From positions 332,282 through 396,281 of the forward strand of contig NZ_JASCIQ010000002.1 of the NCBI RefSeq assembly GCF_029968035.1: a DNA stretch of 64,000 bases. Direction: 5' to 3'. The DNA is from Streptomyces cavernicola (GTDB taxonomy: Bacteria > Actinomycetota > Actinomycetes > Streptomycetales > Streptomycetaceae). The translations under genes and the position numbers were made by a program. Shown piece after piece: positions 1 through 8,691 of this stretch (position 1 is the first letter of the stretch; each line of letters opens with the position of its first letter). Under the pieces are notes generated by a model. That model was given only the letters and a program-made list of their open reading frames with translations, did no database searches and had not been told where the DNA came from.

Positions 1-1
1 C

Positions 2-238
2 GGACGGGAGGTGAACAAGCTGGTCGGCGAGGGCATCGACGTAGACCACCTGCGTGCCGGGCTCGCCCTGCACCGGGCCAAGGGCGCGCACCCCAGCGTG
101 CTGCCGAGCATGGTGCACGAGGCAATGAACGCCACGAGCACGCCCCACCGTGAGCCGAGGGGGACTGCACCCACCTTGGCCCGCCACACCGCGTGGACCA
201 ACCCGACCGACCCCGCCGCCTACGCCGAGGAGCTCTGA
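2..238 (+). CDS. C-terminal fragment of a replication/regulation-type helical protein (cut by window edge)
   Basis: The reading frame is open from the first bases of the window to a TGA three bases before the ATPase gene, so this is the 3' end of a longer gene. The visible 78 residues are helical and polar, and end in a Trp-Thr-Asn-Pro-rich tail. A GTG at 11 could be read as a start, but the frame stays open upstream of it and no ribosome site precedes it. The tight spacing to the DnaC-like gene suggests co-transcription, as for helix-turn-helix or replication proteins of actinomycete integrative elements. That role is inference; the defining domain would lie outside the window. Confidence 0.55.
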   Translation, partial: GREVNKLVGEGIDVDHLRAGLALHRAKGAHPSVLPSMVHEAMNATSTPHREPRGTAPTLARHTAWTNPTDPAAYAEEL

Positions 239-240
239 AC

Positions 241-936
241 ATGGCCGAACCTCAGCTCCTCGCCGAGCGGATGTCCCGCATCCTCACCGGTCGCGGTCTC
301 CCCGCCGACGCCGCCGACCTCGCCCCCACCGATACCGAGGCAGACCCGTACGGCGCCACCGCCCTGGAACTGGCCGCCGCCCGCATCCCGGCTCGCTTCC
401 GGCACGCGTACGCCGAACACCCGGACATCAGCGCGTGGGTGGGCGAGATCGCTCGCGTCGGACGTCCGGGTCCTGGCGGCGCGCCGGGCATCGCAGAGGG
501 CCCCTCGCTGCTGATCGCCGGACCGACCGGCACCGGCAAGACGTACCAGGCGTACGGGGCCGTGCGCGCCTTGCTAGCTGCCGGGGTCCGGCTGCGGTGG
601 CAGGCAGTCACGGCCGCCGACCTGTACGCGAACCTCCGCCCCCGCTCCGGCCACGACCCCGAGCGCGAGCTGTACACGCTGATGCGCTGCCCGCTGCTGC
701 TGCTAGACGACCTCGGCGCGGCGAAGGCCAGCGAGTGGACCGAGGAGCTCACCTACCGGCTGATCAATCACCGGTACGAGCACCTGCGCCCCACGCTCAT
801 CACCACCAACCTGCCTATCCGAGACCTGCGTTCGAAGCTCGGCGACCGCGTCGCTTCGCGCCTCGCGGAGATGACCGACCGCGTCACGCTGACCGGTGAC
901 GACAGACGGCGGAGCGCTGTCCGCGCCGTCGAGTGA
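241..936 (+). CDS. DnaC/IstB-type AAA+ ATPase (helicase-loader-like)
   Basis: The product has 231 residues. It carries a Walker A motif GPTGTGKT near residues 95-102 and a Walker B stretch LLLLDDLG near 152-159. A sensor-like segment (Thr-Thr-Asn, about residue 180) and an arginine-rich end follow. This layout fits DnaC, IstB and phage helicase-loader ATPases, which place a replicative helicase or assist a transposase. No IstA transposase is adjacent, so a replication role for the mobile element is likelier. The ATG at 241 was preferred to an in-frame GTG at 193 because it sits just after the upstream stop. Confidence 0.85.
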   Translation: MAEPQLLAERMSRILTGRGLPADAADLAPTDTEADPYGATALELAAARIPARFRHAYAEHPDISAWVGEIARVGRPGPGGAPGIAEGPSLLIAGPTGTGKTYQAYGAVRALLAAGVRLRWQAVTAADLYANLRPRSGHDPERELYTLMRCPLLLLDDLGAAKASEWTEELTYRLINHRYEHLRPTLITTNLPIRDLRSKLGDRVASRLAEMTDRVTLTGDDRRRSAVRAVE

Positions 937-1150
937 CCCGGTTGCGCTCCCGCGTGCCGCGAGCTGTGCCCTGACCGTCCGCGCGCTTTCCGCCGCCATC
1001 TGCGGCGGCGACGAAGCCGACCGCTCCGAGGTCGAGAAGGCCAGGCGTGAGCTGGACCGCCTCGTCAGGGCTGGGATCGCCAACCAGTACACCGGCGCCG
1101 CAGGCGGCAGCGGAGGCGAACAGCAGGCCCGCTACCGCACCTCTCCGTAA
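896..1150 (+). CDS. Small winged-helix-like protein
   Basis: This 84-residue frame begins with a GTG inside the end of the ATPase gene, in another frame. The second half (about 45-84) reads like a winged helix: a Lys/Arg-Glu-Leu recognition-helix pattern, an LVRAGIA turn and a Gly-rich wing ending in an Arg-Tyr-Arg strand. Small proteins of this type accompany replication modules of actinomycete plasmids and integrative elements. The N-terminal half is less convincing, and the true start could be internal. It could also be a fragment of a larger replication protein. Confidence 0.5.
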   Translation: MTTDGGALSAPSSDPVALPRAASCALTVRALSAAICGGDEADRSEVEKARRELDRLVRAGIANQYTGAAGGSGGEQQARYRTSP

Positions 1151-1361
1151 ACGCTTCCCCGTCCCATCTCACAGTCCCACCTCTCCACCCTGGACCTTCA
1201 CTTTGAACTCCCTTGCCTCGATCACCCCGGCAGCCGTACCCGCCAGCCGCACCCGCCGCGCCGGCATCACCCTGCTCCCGCGCGTCCTCGGCCGCCTAGG
1301 ACGCGGCTCTCGGCAACGCTCCGATGCCCGACCGGCGCACACACGTGCTGAGGGCCGTCGC

Positions 1362-2249
1362 GTGTCCCGCAGCGAACGCATCATCCTCGTCATCGGACTG
1401 GCGGCTGTCGTCCTTATGGCCTTCCGCGTCTCGTGGAACGCGCTGTCCGACGTGGCCCGCGCCATCGGAGCCGACGCCACGGCCGCCCTGCTCTACCCGA
1501 TCGTGGTCGATGGGCTGATGGCCCTCGCGCTCGTTGCCACGCTCGTACTGACTGGTGCTGACCGGAAGTTCGCGCTGCGGGTCCTGGCGGCCTACACGAT
1601 CGCCAGCCTCCTCCTGAACTACGTGCACGGCCTCGTCCCCGCGCTGCACACCACGTCGATCCGGTGGGGCCGACTGACCGACTGGGACCCCGCCAACTGG
1701 GCCCTGGTGCTCCTGGCGACCTCGCTCCCGGTCGGGTCGATCTACTTCGGGTCGGACCTCGTGGCGAAGGTGCTGCATCACGAGCCCGAGCCGGCCCCCG
1801 AGCTCCTGACCGAGTCGGCTCCGGTGGAAGTCGCCGGGGTTCCCGCGACAGCGCCGACCGAGGCTGACGAGTCCGCCGCTGACCGACCGGCCCGGTCGAC
1901 CGCCCTGGCGGAGTCGCCCGGAGTCAGCCCGCGTCGGGCGACCGGTCGGGTCCCCTCTACCGCGAAGCCGACCGCCGACCGACCCCGCACCGACGCCGAA
2001 GTCCTCGACGAGGCCCGTCGCCTGACCGCCGACTGGAACGGCGCCCAGCTGACCGCCGAGCGCCTGCGCAGCGCGCTACGAGTCGGACAGCGCCGAGCCC
2101 GCGCCCTACGCGACCAACTCCAGGCCGAGCGGATCGGCAAGGCCGAGTCCGCCGAGTACGACGGCTCCGAGGTCGAGCCTCAGGACGGCCCTGACGAAGA
2201 CGCACCGCAGCAGCGAGAACCCGGCGCAGCCCTCGCCAACTCCGCCTGA
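1362..2249 (+). CDS. DUF2637 integral membrane protein (Spd-like transfer accessory)
   Basis: Residues about 1-140 contain four hydrophobic segments with the DUF2637 pattern: an SRSERI entry, an internal IVVDGLMALA helix and a Trp-Asp-Pro-Ala-Asn-Trp loop. The C-terminal 150 residues are cytosolic, Pro/Ala/Asp-rich and end in a charged helix able to bind DNA or a partner. DUF2637 proteins are typical of actinomycete conjugative and integrative elements, where some act in plasmid spread; that is family knowledge. The frame is open upstream to 1047, but the GTG at 1362 has a GAGGG site seven bases ahead and removes a low-complexity leader. The MobC gene follows after 66 bp. Confidence 0.8.
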   Translation: MSRSERIILVIGLAAVVLMAFRVSWNALSDVARAIGADATAALLYPIVVDGLMALALVATLVLTGADRKFALRVLAAYTIASLLLNYVHGLVPALHTTSIRWGRLTDWDPANWALVLLATSLPVGSIYFGSDLVAKVLHHEPEPAPELLTESAPVEVAGVPATAPTEADESAADRPARSTALAESPGVSPRRATGRVPSTAKPTADRPRTDAEVLDEARRLTADWNGAQLTAERLRSALRVGQRRARALRDQLQAERIGKAESAEYDGSEVEPQDGPDEDAPQQREPGAALANSA

Positions 2250-2315
2250 CCCCCCGAAAGCACGCCGGCCTCCCTGCGAAGCAACCGGCACCAGCACTCC
2301 ACGGAGAACCGATCC

Positions 2316-2933
2316 ATGCGCGACCCTCAGGGCGAACTCCCCACAGACCAGCCGGGGATGACCACCGGCCTCAACAGCCGAGCAAGTTGGAGGTTCGGAC
2401 ACTCCCCCGTTGGGGGTGCGTCCGAACCCTGCCCCGCCCCAGGGGTGGCGGAGCCCGTCCGGCGCCAGGGGGCACCGGACGGAGACGCTGCGACCGAGGG
2501 CGGATCGCAGCTCAGCACGGCCGGTCGCAAGCACCGGGCGAGGGGCAAGGCGCGTGCGCGCGACAAGCAGCAGCGCCCCGCCGTCAGCGTGCGCCTGAAC
2601 GACCACGAGCGTGACCTGATCCAGGCCGGCGCCGACGAGGTCGGAATGAGCCTGGCGGGGTTCCTCGCCCACTCCGCGCTCGGCGCCGCCCGCGACCGCT
2701 CCCGTACCGCGGTCGTCATAGCCAGCGAACGCGACGTGCTCACCGAGCTGTTCGGTGCGCGACGGCAGCTCGGCTGGGCGGGCAGCAACCTCAACCAAGC
2801 CGCCAAGGCCCTGAACTCCGGAGGCGACGTGCCTCATCTCCAGGAGGTGTTCGCGGACGTCCAGCGCACCGCCATCGCGGTGCAGAAGGCCGCCGACCGA
2901 GTCGCCAACCCGGACGAAGGACGGTCCAGTTGA
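2316..2933 (+). CDS. mobC: MobC-like relaxosome accessory protein
   Basis: The product has 205 residues. About 85 disordered residues precede a domain (about 88-200) with the MobC pattern: VSVRLNDHERDLI, then GMSLAGFLAHSAL, then an RRQLGWAGSNLNQAAKALN stretch. MobC proteins bind the transfer origin and help the relaxase nick it. The stop overlaps the relaxase start (TTGA), which indicates translational coupling and a shared job. A GGAGAA site precedes the ATG. The substrate oriT is probably close, but no convincing nick region was identified. Confidence 0.85.
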   Translation: MRDPQGELPTDQPGMTTGLNSRASWRFGHSPVGGASEPCPAPGVAEPVRRQGAPDGDAATEGGSQLSTAGRKHRARGKARARDKQQRPAVSVRLNDHERDLIQAGADEVGMSLAGFLAHSALGAARDRSRTAVVIASERDVLTELFGARRQLGWAGSNLNQAAKALNSGGDVPHLQEVFADVQRTAIAVQKAADRVANPDEGRSS

Positions 2934-4645
2934 TTCCCCGCATCCACAAGCAGGGCAGCAAGACCCTGGGGCTGGTCCGCTACCTCTACGGCAAGGGCAC
3001 CCACGAGGAGCACGTCGACCCGCACCTCGTCGCCTCGTTCGACGGCATGGCCCCTGACCCCGGCCGCGATCCGTCGGCGACGAAGGAAGAGCTCCAGCAG
3101 CTCCTCGAACAGCCGCTCGCGCTGCTCAGCGCCGACCGGCGTCCGGAGAAGCACGTATGGCACTGCTCCGTGCGCGCCGCCCCGGACGACCCGGTGCTCA
3201 GCGACGAGCAGTGGGGCGACATCGCTCGCCGCATGGTCGCGGCCACGGGCATCGACCCCGGCGACGGCGCCGGCTGCCGCTGGGCGGCCGTCCGGCACGC
3301 CGACGACCACATCCACATCATCGCCACCCTCGTCCGCGAGGACGGCCGCCGCCCGAACCACCACCGCTCCGGCCAACGCGCCCAGGCCGAGGCCCGCCTC
3401 ATCGAAGCCGATTACGGCCTTCACCGCGTCGCCCCCGGTGACGGCACCGCCGCCAAGCGCACGACCAGCGCCGAACGCCACAAAGCCGAGCGCCAGGGCC
3501 GCGACCGCGCCGCCCGCGAGGAACTGCGCGAGAGCGTCCGCCGCGCGGTAGCCGGTACCGCCTCCACGGACGAGTTCCTCGACCGGCTCCGGGACGCGGG
3601 CCTCCTCGTACGTACCAAGGTGCTGCCCTCCGGCGACCTGAAGGGCTACACGGTCGCCCTGCCCGGCGACCGCAACAAGAACAAGGAACCCGTCTTCTAC
3701 GCGGGCTCAACCCTCGCGCCCGACCTGTCCCTGCCCCGGATCCAGGAGCGCTTCGCTCTCGACGCAGACCCGCTGAGGGCCAACGCCACTTCAGGGTCTC
3801 CGACTTCAGCTCCTGCCACCGCCCGGCGCTCCACGTCCCACGCCGCCTGGCAGACCCTGCTCGCCCTCGACCACAGCACCGACGACGGGGCCGCAGCCGC
3901 GCAGATCGCCGCCACCGGAGAAGTGCTCGATGCGCTCGCCAAGACGTCCGCGCTCAACACCCGCCAAGAACTGCGGCAGGCAGCCGGGGAGTTCGAGCGT
4001 GCCTCCCGCTCCCACACCCGAGCCGAATTCCACCACGCCCAGGGATTGCGCCGGGCTGCCCGCGACCTGGTCCGCAGCGGGCCCGCGCTCGGCCGGGGGG
4101 AGGACGGAGCCGGTACGGCGATGGTGCTGGACATGCTGGTCTTCCTCACCATGGCCGCCGCGCACTGGCACGCACAACGCCACCACGCCCAGCAGGCCGA
4201 AGCCGCGCACCGAGCCGCCGAACACCTACGCGCCGCCTACCAGCAGGCGGCCGGTGAACCCTTCACCGTCCTGCGCGAACGCGGTCGCCGCATGGCTCCA
4301 TCCCTGTACCGCCACTACGCACGCACCTTGCACGCCGCCCTGCCCGAGCTCGCCGACAGGATCGTTACCGAGCGGGGCTGGGACGCCTTGGCCATCACCA
4401 TCGCCGACGCCGAACGCGCCGGCCACAACCCCCGCACTCTGCTCACCGAGGCGGCTACCCGCCGTGAACTCGACACCGCCGACTCCATCAGCGATGTCCT
4501 CGTCTGGCGCCTGCGCCGCAGCGCGGGCCTGCCCGCCTATGCACCGGCCTCCACTGCCCCAAGGATCAACCGAGCCAACGAACAGTCCGCAGAGGTACGG
4601 CGGATGCCCACCCCACCATCAACGAATCGCGCCATCCGCCGCTGA
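2930..4645 (+). CDS. Relaxase/mobilisation nuclease (MOBP-like)
   Basis: The product has 571 residues. The N-terminal nuclease shows a tyrosine-rich motif (RYLYGKG, about residues 18-24) and a metal-binding histidine cluster, HADDHIHI, near 123-130, the hallmark of relaxases. Relaxases nick oriT, bind the 5' end covalently and lead single-stranded DNA into a recipient. A long Ala/Arg/His-rich helical C-terminus follows. The start is a TTG overlapping the mobC stop. With mobC and the DUF2637 gene this forms a mobilisation module. No coupling protein (TraG/TraD or FtsK-like) is visible, so transfer would need an outside system or genes left of the window. Confidence 0.87.
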   Translation: MIPRIHKQGSKTLGLVRYLYGKGTHEEHVDPHLVASFDGMAPDPGRDPSATKEELQQLLEQPLALLSADRRPEKHVWHCSVRAAPDDPVLSDEQWGDIARRMVAATGIDPGDGAGCRWAAVRHADDHIHIIATLVREDGRRPNHHRSGQRAQAEARLIEADYGLHRVAPGDGTAAKRTTSAERHKAERQGRDRAAREELRESVRRAVAGTASTDEFLDRLRDAGLLVRTKVLPSGDLKGYTVALPGDRNKNKEPVFYAGSTLAPDLSLPRIQERFALDADPLRANATSGSPTSAPATARRSTSHAAWQTLLALDHSTDDGAAAAQIAATGEVLDALAKTSALNTRQELRQAAGEFERASRSHTRAEFHHAQGLRRAARDLVRSGPALGRGEDGAGTAMVLDMLVFLTMAAAHWHAQRHHAQQAEAAHRAAEHLRAAYQQAAGEPFTVLRERGRRMAPSLYRHYARTLHAALPELADRIVTERGWDALAITIADAERAGHNPRTLLTEAATRRELDTADSISDVLVWRLRRSAGLPAYAPASTAPRINRANEQSAEVRRMPTPPSTNRAIRR

Positions 4646-4738
4646 CAGCGCACCCGGCTCGGAGACTTCAACTCCCGTTGTCAGTGCCTGATGTCAGGCT
4701 GGTCGCCACAGCCCGACCGGACCCGGAGGACAGAGAGC

Positions 4739-5341
4739 ATGACTGCACCCGACCTCGGCCCACTGGACATCACCCGCCGCAGCGCCGGTGAGTCGATACG
4801 CGCAAACGGCGAAACCGTAGGAACGCTGGGCGAGTTCTGGAGGTGGTCCTGCTCCGACCTGGCCAACAACACCATGCGCGGAATCCTGGCCGAGTACTTC
4901 GTGGCGACGGCCCTGGGCGCGGAGACCGGCACCCGTACAGAATGGGACACCGTCGACATCCGTACGCCTGAGGGATGGCGCGTCGAGGTGAAGTCGGCCG
5001 CGTACCTGCAGTCATGGGGGCAGGAGCGGCTCTCGGAGATCTCGTTCTCCATCGCGCCGGCCTCCGGCTGGGACAACCAGACCGGCAAGTCCTCGGCCGA
5101 AGTGCTCCGGCGCTCCGACGTGTACGTGTTCTGCCTGCTGCACCACCAGCGCAAGCAGACCCTCGACCCCCTGGACCTCGACCAGTGGACCTTCTACGTC
5201 CTGCCCACCCGCGTCCTCGACGAGCAGCGCCCGAGCCAGAAGACCATCAGGCTGTCCAGCCTCAAGCGCTTCGACCCGGCGGAGACCGACTTCACCGGCC
5301 TTCAGAAAACGATCGCCGCGTGTGTCGAAGGCACCCCGTAG
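4739..5341 (+). CDS. Putative PD-(D/E)XK nuclease-like protein
   Basis: A 200-residue protein behind a strong GGAGGA site eight bases before the ATG. A helix containing Glu (AEYFVATALG) is followed by a Val-Asp strand and an EVK strand within WRVEVKSA. That order, Glu then Asp then Glu-X-Lys, matches the core of restriction-endonuclease-like nucleases. A Gln-Ser-Trp motif comes just after the EVK. It follows the relaxase by under 100 bp and may be mobile-element cargo, for example a defence nuclease without a visible methylase. Family membership is inferred from the motif only. Confidence 0.55.
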   Translation: MTAPDLGPLDITRRSAGESIRANGETVGTLGEFWRWSCSDLANNTMRGILAEYFVATALGAETGTRTEWDTVDIRTPEGWRVEVKSAAYLQSWGQERLSEISFSIAPASGWDNQTGKSSAEVLRRSDVYVFCLLHHQRKQTLDPLDLDQWTFYVLPTRVLDEQRPSQKTIRLSSLKRFDPAETDFTGLQKTIAACVEGTP

Positions 5342-5429
5342 CCTTGCCGAGGCTCTGGGCATCACCACCGTGCTCGCGACCAGCGAAGCGGCCACGGTCG
5401 CTGAGCTGGAGGGGCTCCTCGGCGCGACG

Positions 5430-5879
5430 TCAGTCCAGTCCGCCGGTCTCCTCGATGTGCGCGACAAACAGCGAGACCAACTGTTCCTGCGTCGCATCAG
5501 GAACAAGCGCGTCAGGGAGGTCCTCTTCCAGCCCCCACTCCGTGTTGAACGTCAGCACCGCGCCGTCCGGGATGATGTTCTCGCGCAGCCAGAGGGCGAA
5601 TTCGGCGGCGAGCGGGGCAGTGCAATCCGTGAGGGCAACGCCTTCCGAATCCAGCTTCGCCATCCCTTCCAGGTCTTCGTCGTCCAGGGTGATGCCGAAG
5701 TGCATGGTCGCGCCGCCATCCAGCGGGCCGTCGCCGGACTCCTCGACGCGGATGAACTCGTCGGGATCGCGCTCGCGGAGCTTCCGCTCCAGGACGTCGA
5801 AGAACAGCCCCCACGTCTCGCCCTCGGCAGGCCCAAAGACGTACATGGTGCGGAGCTCGGCGATCTGGTCAGCCTCCAT
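5430..5879 (-). CDS. Acidic immunity-protein candidate for the upstream toxin
   Basis: A 149-residue, strongly acidic, cytosolic protein without signal peptide or membrane segment. It is rich in Glu/Asp clusters (DDEDLEG, ENIIPDG, EWGLEEDLPD). It lies 24 bp downstream of, and on the same strand as, the REase-fold toxin. That small acidic downstream partner is the usual arrangement for immunity proteins of polymorphic toxins. No named family was recognised. The role rests on position and composition. Confidence 0.6.
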   Translation of the reverse strand: MEADQIAELRTMYVFGPAEGETWGLFFDVLERKLRERDPDEFIRVEESGDGPLDGGATMHFGITLDDEDLEGMAKLDSEGVALTDCTAPLAAEFALWLRENIIPDGAVLTFNTEWGLEEDLPDALVPDATQEQLVSLFVAHIEETGGLD

Positions 5880-5903
5880 GGTTCCTCCCTCGGAATGCCC
5901 TGG

Positions 5904-7439
5904 TCAGGGCACGTAGCGTGCGTAGCCCTTGACACCGTAGGCGGCCATCATGATGCGCCAGTAGGCGACCGAGTCCTGGTTGTTGGTGACGGTCTCCACG
6001 CCGCGCATTTCGGTGTTCCTGGGGTCGTTGAGGGCAGCGGCGTACTTGGCCAGCTCCTTGCGGTCCTTGTCGTACAGGAAGTCCTTCTTGCCGGACTGGT
6101 GGTTCGCGCGGAGTTCGTCCAGTGACCGGTAGCACTTCTTCTGCGGGTTGTTGACGTACTTCGCCTCGATGGCCATGCCGTCGCGGTTACGGAAGCCGTC
6201 CACCATCAAAGTGCTGTTCTTGCTGATGCCTGGCGGGATGGGTACCTCGTACTCCGGGTATCCAGCCACACGTTTCTGATACGCGATCTCTGCGGGCTTG
6301 CCGCCCGAAACGTCCCCGGCGCGTAGCGAGTTGAGCCACATCCCGAAGTTCTGCTGCTGCGGACTGGTGAGCGTCGGGAAGCGTGGGTCCTGCGGCGTGG
6401 GTGGAGGGATGGGCTGAACACGAGGACCTACCGGTGGGCGATATGCCGCCGGGATCATGACGGGCACGCGGACGAGCGGTGCGAGGAAGCCCGGCAGGTT
6501 CGGGAAGAGCCCGCCTCCGTCCGGCTGGGGCATCTTCACTCGCGACTGTGCTGTGTCCAACGCGGGTGGGATGTGACCGAGACGGTTGATGCGCGTGTCG
6601 CTCGCGAGGAGCTCGTGCAGGCCGCCGTCGGGGCCGTCTCCGCCGAACATGGGGCGTTCCCAGATCGGTTGGATCTCCCCTGTGATCGGGTTCGATTCTT
6701 CGGGGAGTCGCTGGAGTGCCGTCTCGATGTGGTCCGCGTACGCCTCGCACGCGTTGGCCAGCATCTTGCAGGCGGTGGGCAGGTTGGCCATGAGGGTCTC
6801 GTCCTCGCTGACCTGGGTGGGAGGCGGATTCTTTCCGACGAACTTCCGGAAGAAGTTCTCGGCCGCGTCCGCGGTCTCTCCGGCTTGGTCGAGGGTGGCC
6901 TTGGTCCAGGCGGCTTCTGAGTCCCAGTAGGCGTCGTTGAGGATGATGGACGCCGCTCGCCAGCTTCCTGCCACGTCCCGGAGCTTGTCGCGTTGGCCGT
7001 GGAAGCGACTGTTGAGCAGGTGCTGATCGGTCCAGCTGGTCTCGCCGACGACCTCGGGGAGGTCTTCCGCCTGATGGCTTGAGCGCGGCGAGCAGTCATG
7101 GCGCGGCTGGTAGCCGATGTCGGGTTCAGCCGCGTTCGCTTCCAGGAGCTCTTTCGCGATCTTGCTCTCGGTCTTCAGGAAGTTCTCGGCGGACGTCAGG
7201 AGCGCACCGGCGCCGTTGGCCATGACCTGATGGGCATGCCCAGCGCCGTCGAAGACAGCCTTGACCGCAGGCTTGTACACAGCGGCAAACGCGCGTCCTG
7301 CTTCATCGTCGCCCGCCATGCCGCCCTTGCCGTGGAGCTCATCGAACAGCAGGCTCAGCATGTTGAAGACCAAGTCCCGCAGATCCACCATGGTCTGCGA
7401 GGCATTGACGAACCTTTCGGCCTGGTGCCGGATGTTCAC
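5904..7439 (-). CDS. Polymorphic toxin with restriction-endonuclease-like C-terminal domain
   Basis: The product has 511 residues. Residues 1-330 are helical, without signal peptide, resembling the WXG100/LXG-like heads of toxins exported by type VII systems. A Pro-rich linker (about 310-350) leads to a C-terminal domain of about 150 residues. Near residue 411 that domain has a VDGF strand, then RDGMAIEAKYVN, giving the Asp...Glu-X-Lys core of PD-(D/E)XK nucleases found in Tox-REase families. The likely action is DNA or RNA cleavage in competing cells. The start is a GTG. The gene just downstream encodes an acidic immunity candidate. Toxin identity is inferred from architecture. Confidence 0.75.
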   Translation of the reverse strand: MNIRHQAERFVNASQTMVDLRDLVFNMLSLLFDELHGKGGMAGDDEAGRAFAAVYKPAVKAVFDGAGHAHQVMANGAGALLTSAENFLKTESKIAKELLEANAAEPDIGYQPRHDCSPRSSHQAEDLPEVVGETSWTDQHLLNSRFHGQRDKLRDVAGSWRAASIILNDAYWDSEAAWTKATLDQAGETADAAENFFRKFVGKNPPPTQVSEDETLMANLPTACKMLANACEAYADHIETALQRLPEESNPITGEIQPIWERPMFGGDGPDGGLHELLASDTRINRLGHIPPALDTAQSRVKMPQPDGGGLFPNLPGFLAPLVRVPVMIPAAYRPPVGPRVQPIPPPTPQDPRFPTLTSPQQQNFGMWLNSLRAGDVSGGKPAEIAYQKRVAGYPEYEVPIPPGISKNSTLMVDGFRNRDGMAIEAKYVNNPQKKCYRSLDELRANHQSGKKDFLYDKDRKELAKYAAALNDPRNTEMRGVETVTNNQDSVAYWRIMMAAYGVKGYARYVP

Positions 7440-7511
7440 CGTTCCCCCTACACGTGCCGGTCAAGCAGCCGAAACACCCTACGCGTTTGCGGAATCGAAG
7501 GAAGAGCCGTG

Positions 7512-7541
7512 CTCGTGGGCTGGCCGAAACCAGCCCACGAG
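7512..7541 (-). terminator. Perfect 12-bp hairpin, likely terminator of the broken small gene
   Basis: CTCGTGGGCTGG and its exact complement flank a six-base loop. The structure lies 41 bases past the stop of the interrupted membrane-protein gene on the minus strand and before the toxin start, so it probably ends that transcript and shields the toxin gene. No T-run follows, as is usual in this GC-rich group. Confidence 0.7.
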
Positions 7542-7581
7542 TTCCGCCTACAGATCCAGGTCGAGGCCCTGGCGTCGGCGG

Positions 7582-7782
7582 CTATCGCTGACTAGGCGAC
7601 GGCGCCGTGTGGGAGGGCGTAGGGCGGTCGTGAGACGGCGCAGCAGTGCTGTCGTGGTCGGTGACCAGCCATCCGCCGACCACCAGGCCGAGTATGAGCA
7701 TGACCACGTGGCGGTTCTTCTTCCACCACGTCGGTGGGGCCGGCTTGGCTATGACCTACTCCACGGGTGGAGGCTTGGGCAC
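7582..7782 (-). pseudogene. Small membrane-protein gene interrupted by an in-frame TAG at codon 9
   Basis: On the minus strand an AGGAGGG ribosome site stands eight bases before a GTG at 7782. The frame reads MPKPPPVE, meets a TAG at 7758-7756, then stays open for 57 more residues: a Pro-rich segment, WWKKNR, a hydrophobic helix VVMLILGLVVGGWLV and a Ser/Thr/Pro tail. The strong ribosome site, the Pro-rich head and the positive-then-hydrophobic pattern argue for one small membrane-anchored protein whose codon 9 became amber. The GTG or ATG just before the helix could give a shorter product. A sequencing error is possible. Confidence 0.6.
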
Positions 7783-8119
7783 GACAGATCTCCCTCCTGA
7801 TCCCTGGTCCAGGATCGGCAATCGGCATGGTGGTGGCACGGTCCGGGAACGAGCAGAGACGCGGGGGTACAGGGTGTGGTGCACAGGCGGGCGGCTTCAC
7901 ATCTGGCCGGAGCCGCGACAGCGCAGCACGAAGGTCAGGTGGGCGACCGGCATCGGCGCGGTCCTTAACGGCGATCCGTCCTGATCTCCAGGTTTCAGTG
8001 TGGAACGGGTGGCCTATCAGAGCCACGGAATTACCGTCGGGCCTGGCCTGAATCAGGCGCTACCGCTACTGCGATGCCGCGATGCCGGTCAGCCAGACCG
8101 GCCCTCTCACGTCGGTCCG
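7783..8119. other. Intergenic stretch without a supported gene
   Basis: This stretch separates the broken membrane-protein gene from the CYTH gene. Frames on both strands have atypical composition and no ribosome site worth noting. It presumably holds the promoter of the small gene on the left. Confidence 0.5.
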
Positions 8120-8665
8120 TCAGGCGAAGAGCAAGGTGGGCTCGGCGAGGATGTCCCTGTTCTTCTCGCTCTTGTAGATCAGGTCGATGCTGCCGAATCG
8201 GGCCTCGGTGTAGTCGAGGCCGAGTTCTGCCACGGCCTTGCGGACGGCTTCCTCGGAGCCCGCCTCGATCTCCAGGAAGGTGGGGAGGTCGGGCCAGGTG
8301 TCGAAGTCGTACGTGACGCCCCCGAGTTGCCACTCCTCGCGGTAGTTCTGCTGGTACCGCACCTGGCGCAGGCCGAGGGCCCCAAGGAGTTCCGCGGTGC
8401 GTACGAGGTCGCTGACCTCGATCTCGATTTCAGTGGTGCCGTTGATGTGTGTGGCGTCGCTCACCTGCTTGAGGGTCAGTGTCGTCTTGCCACCCTCGTC
8501 TCGAAGGCGGAGCCACTGCTCGCCCTGGACGGCATCGTTCTCGAAGATGAGACGGGTGAACATGGTCTTGTCGAAGGCCCGCTGCGCTCCGGCTGCCCGC
8601 AGCTGCTCGCGGTCGGCGTCGACGTCGATCGCCAGGAACTTCGCTTCGTATTCGTGCTGAGCCAA
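8120..8665 (-). CDS. CYTH-domain protein (class IV adenylyl cyclase / triphosphate tunnel enzyme family)
   Basis: The product has 181 residues, the usual size of a single CYTH domain. It starts with the signature EYEAKF (ExExK), which binds metal and triphosphate. Alternating acidic strands (TEIEIEV, YDFDTWPDLPTFLEIE) build the beta tunnel. The family includes class IV adenylyl cyclases, thiamine triphosphatases and inorganic triphosphatases; sequence alone does not fix the substrate. The TTG start lies 46 bp after the radical SAM stop on the same strand, so the two are probably one operon. A nucleotide or triphosphate step paired with the radical SAM enzyme is a reasonable inference. Confidence 0.8.
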   Translation of the reverse strand: MAQHEYEAKFLAIDVDADREQLRAAGAQRAFDKTMFTRLIFENDAVQGEQWLRLRDEGGKTTLTLKQVSDATHINGTTEIEIEVSDLVRTAELLGALGLRQVRYQQNYREEWQLGGVTYDFDTWPDLPTFLEIEAGSEEAVRKAVAELGLDYTEARFGSIDLIYKSEKNRDILAEPTLLFA

Positions 8666-8691
8666 CGCTCTCTCGCTCTCGGTGAGTTGTC

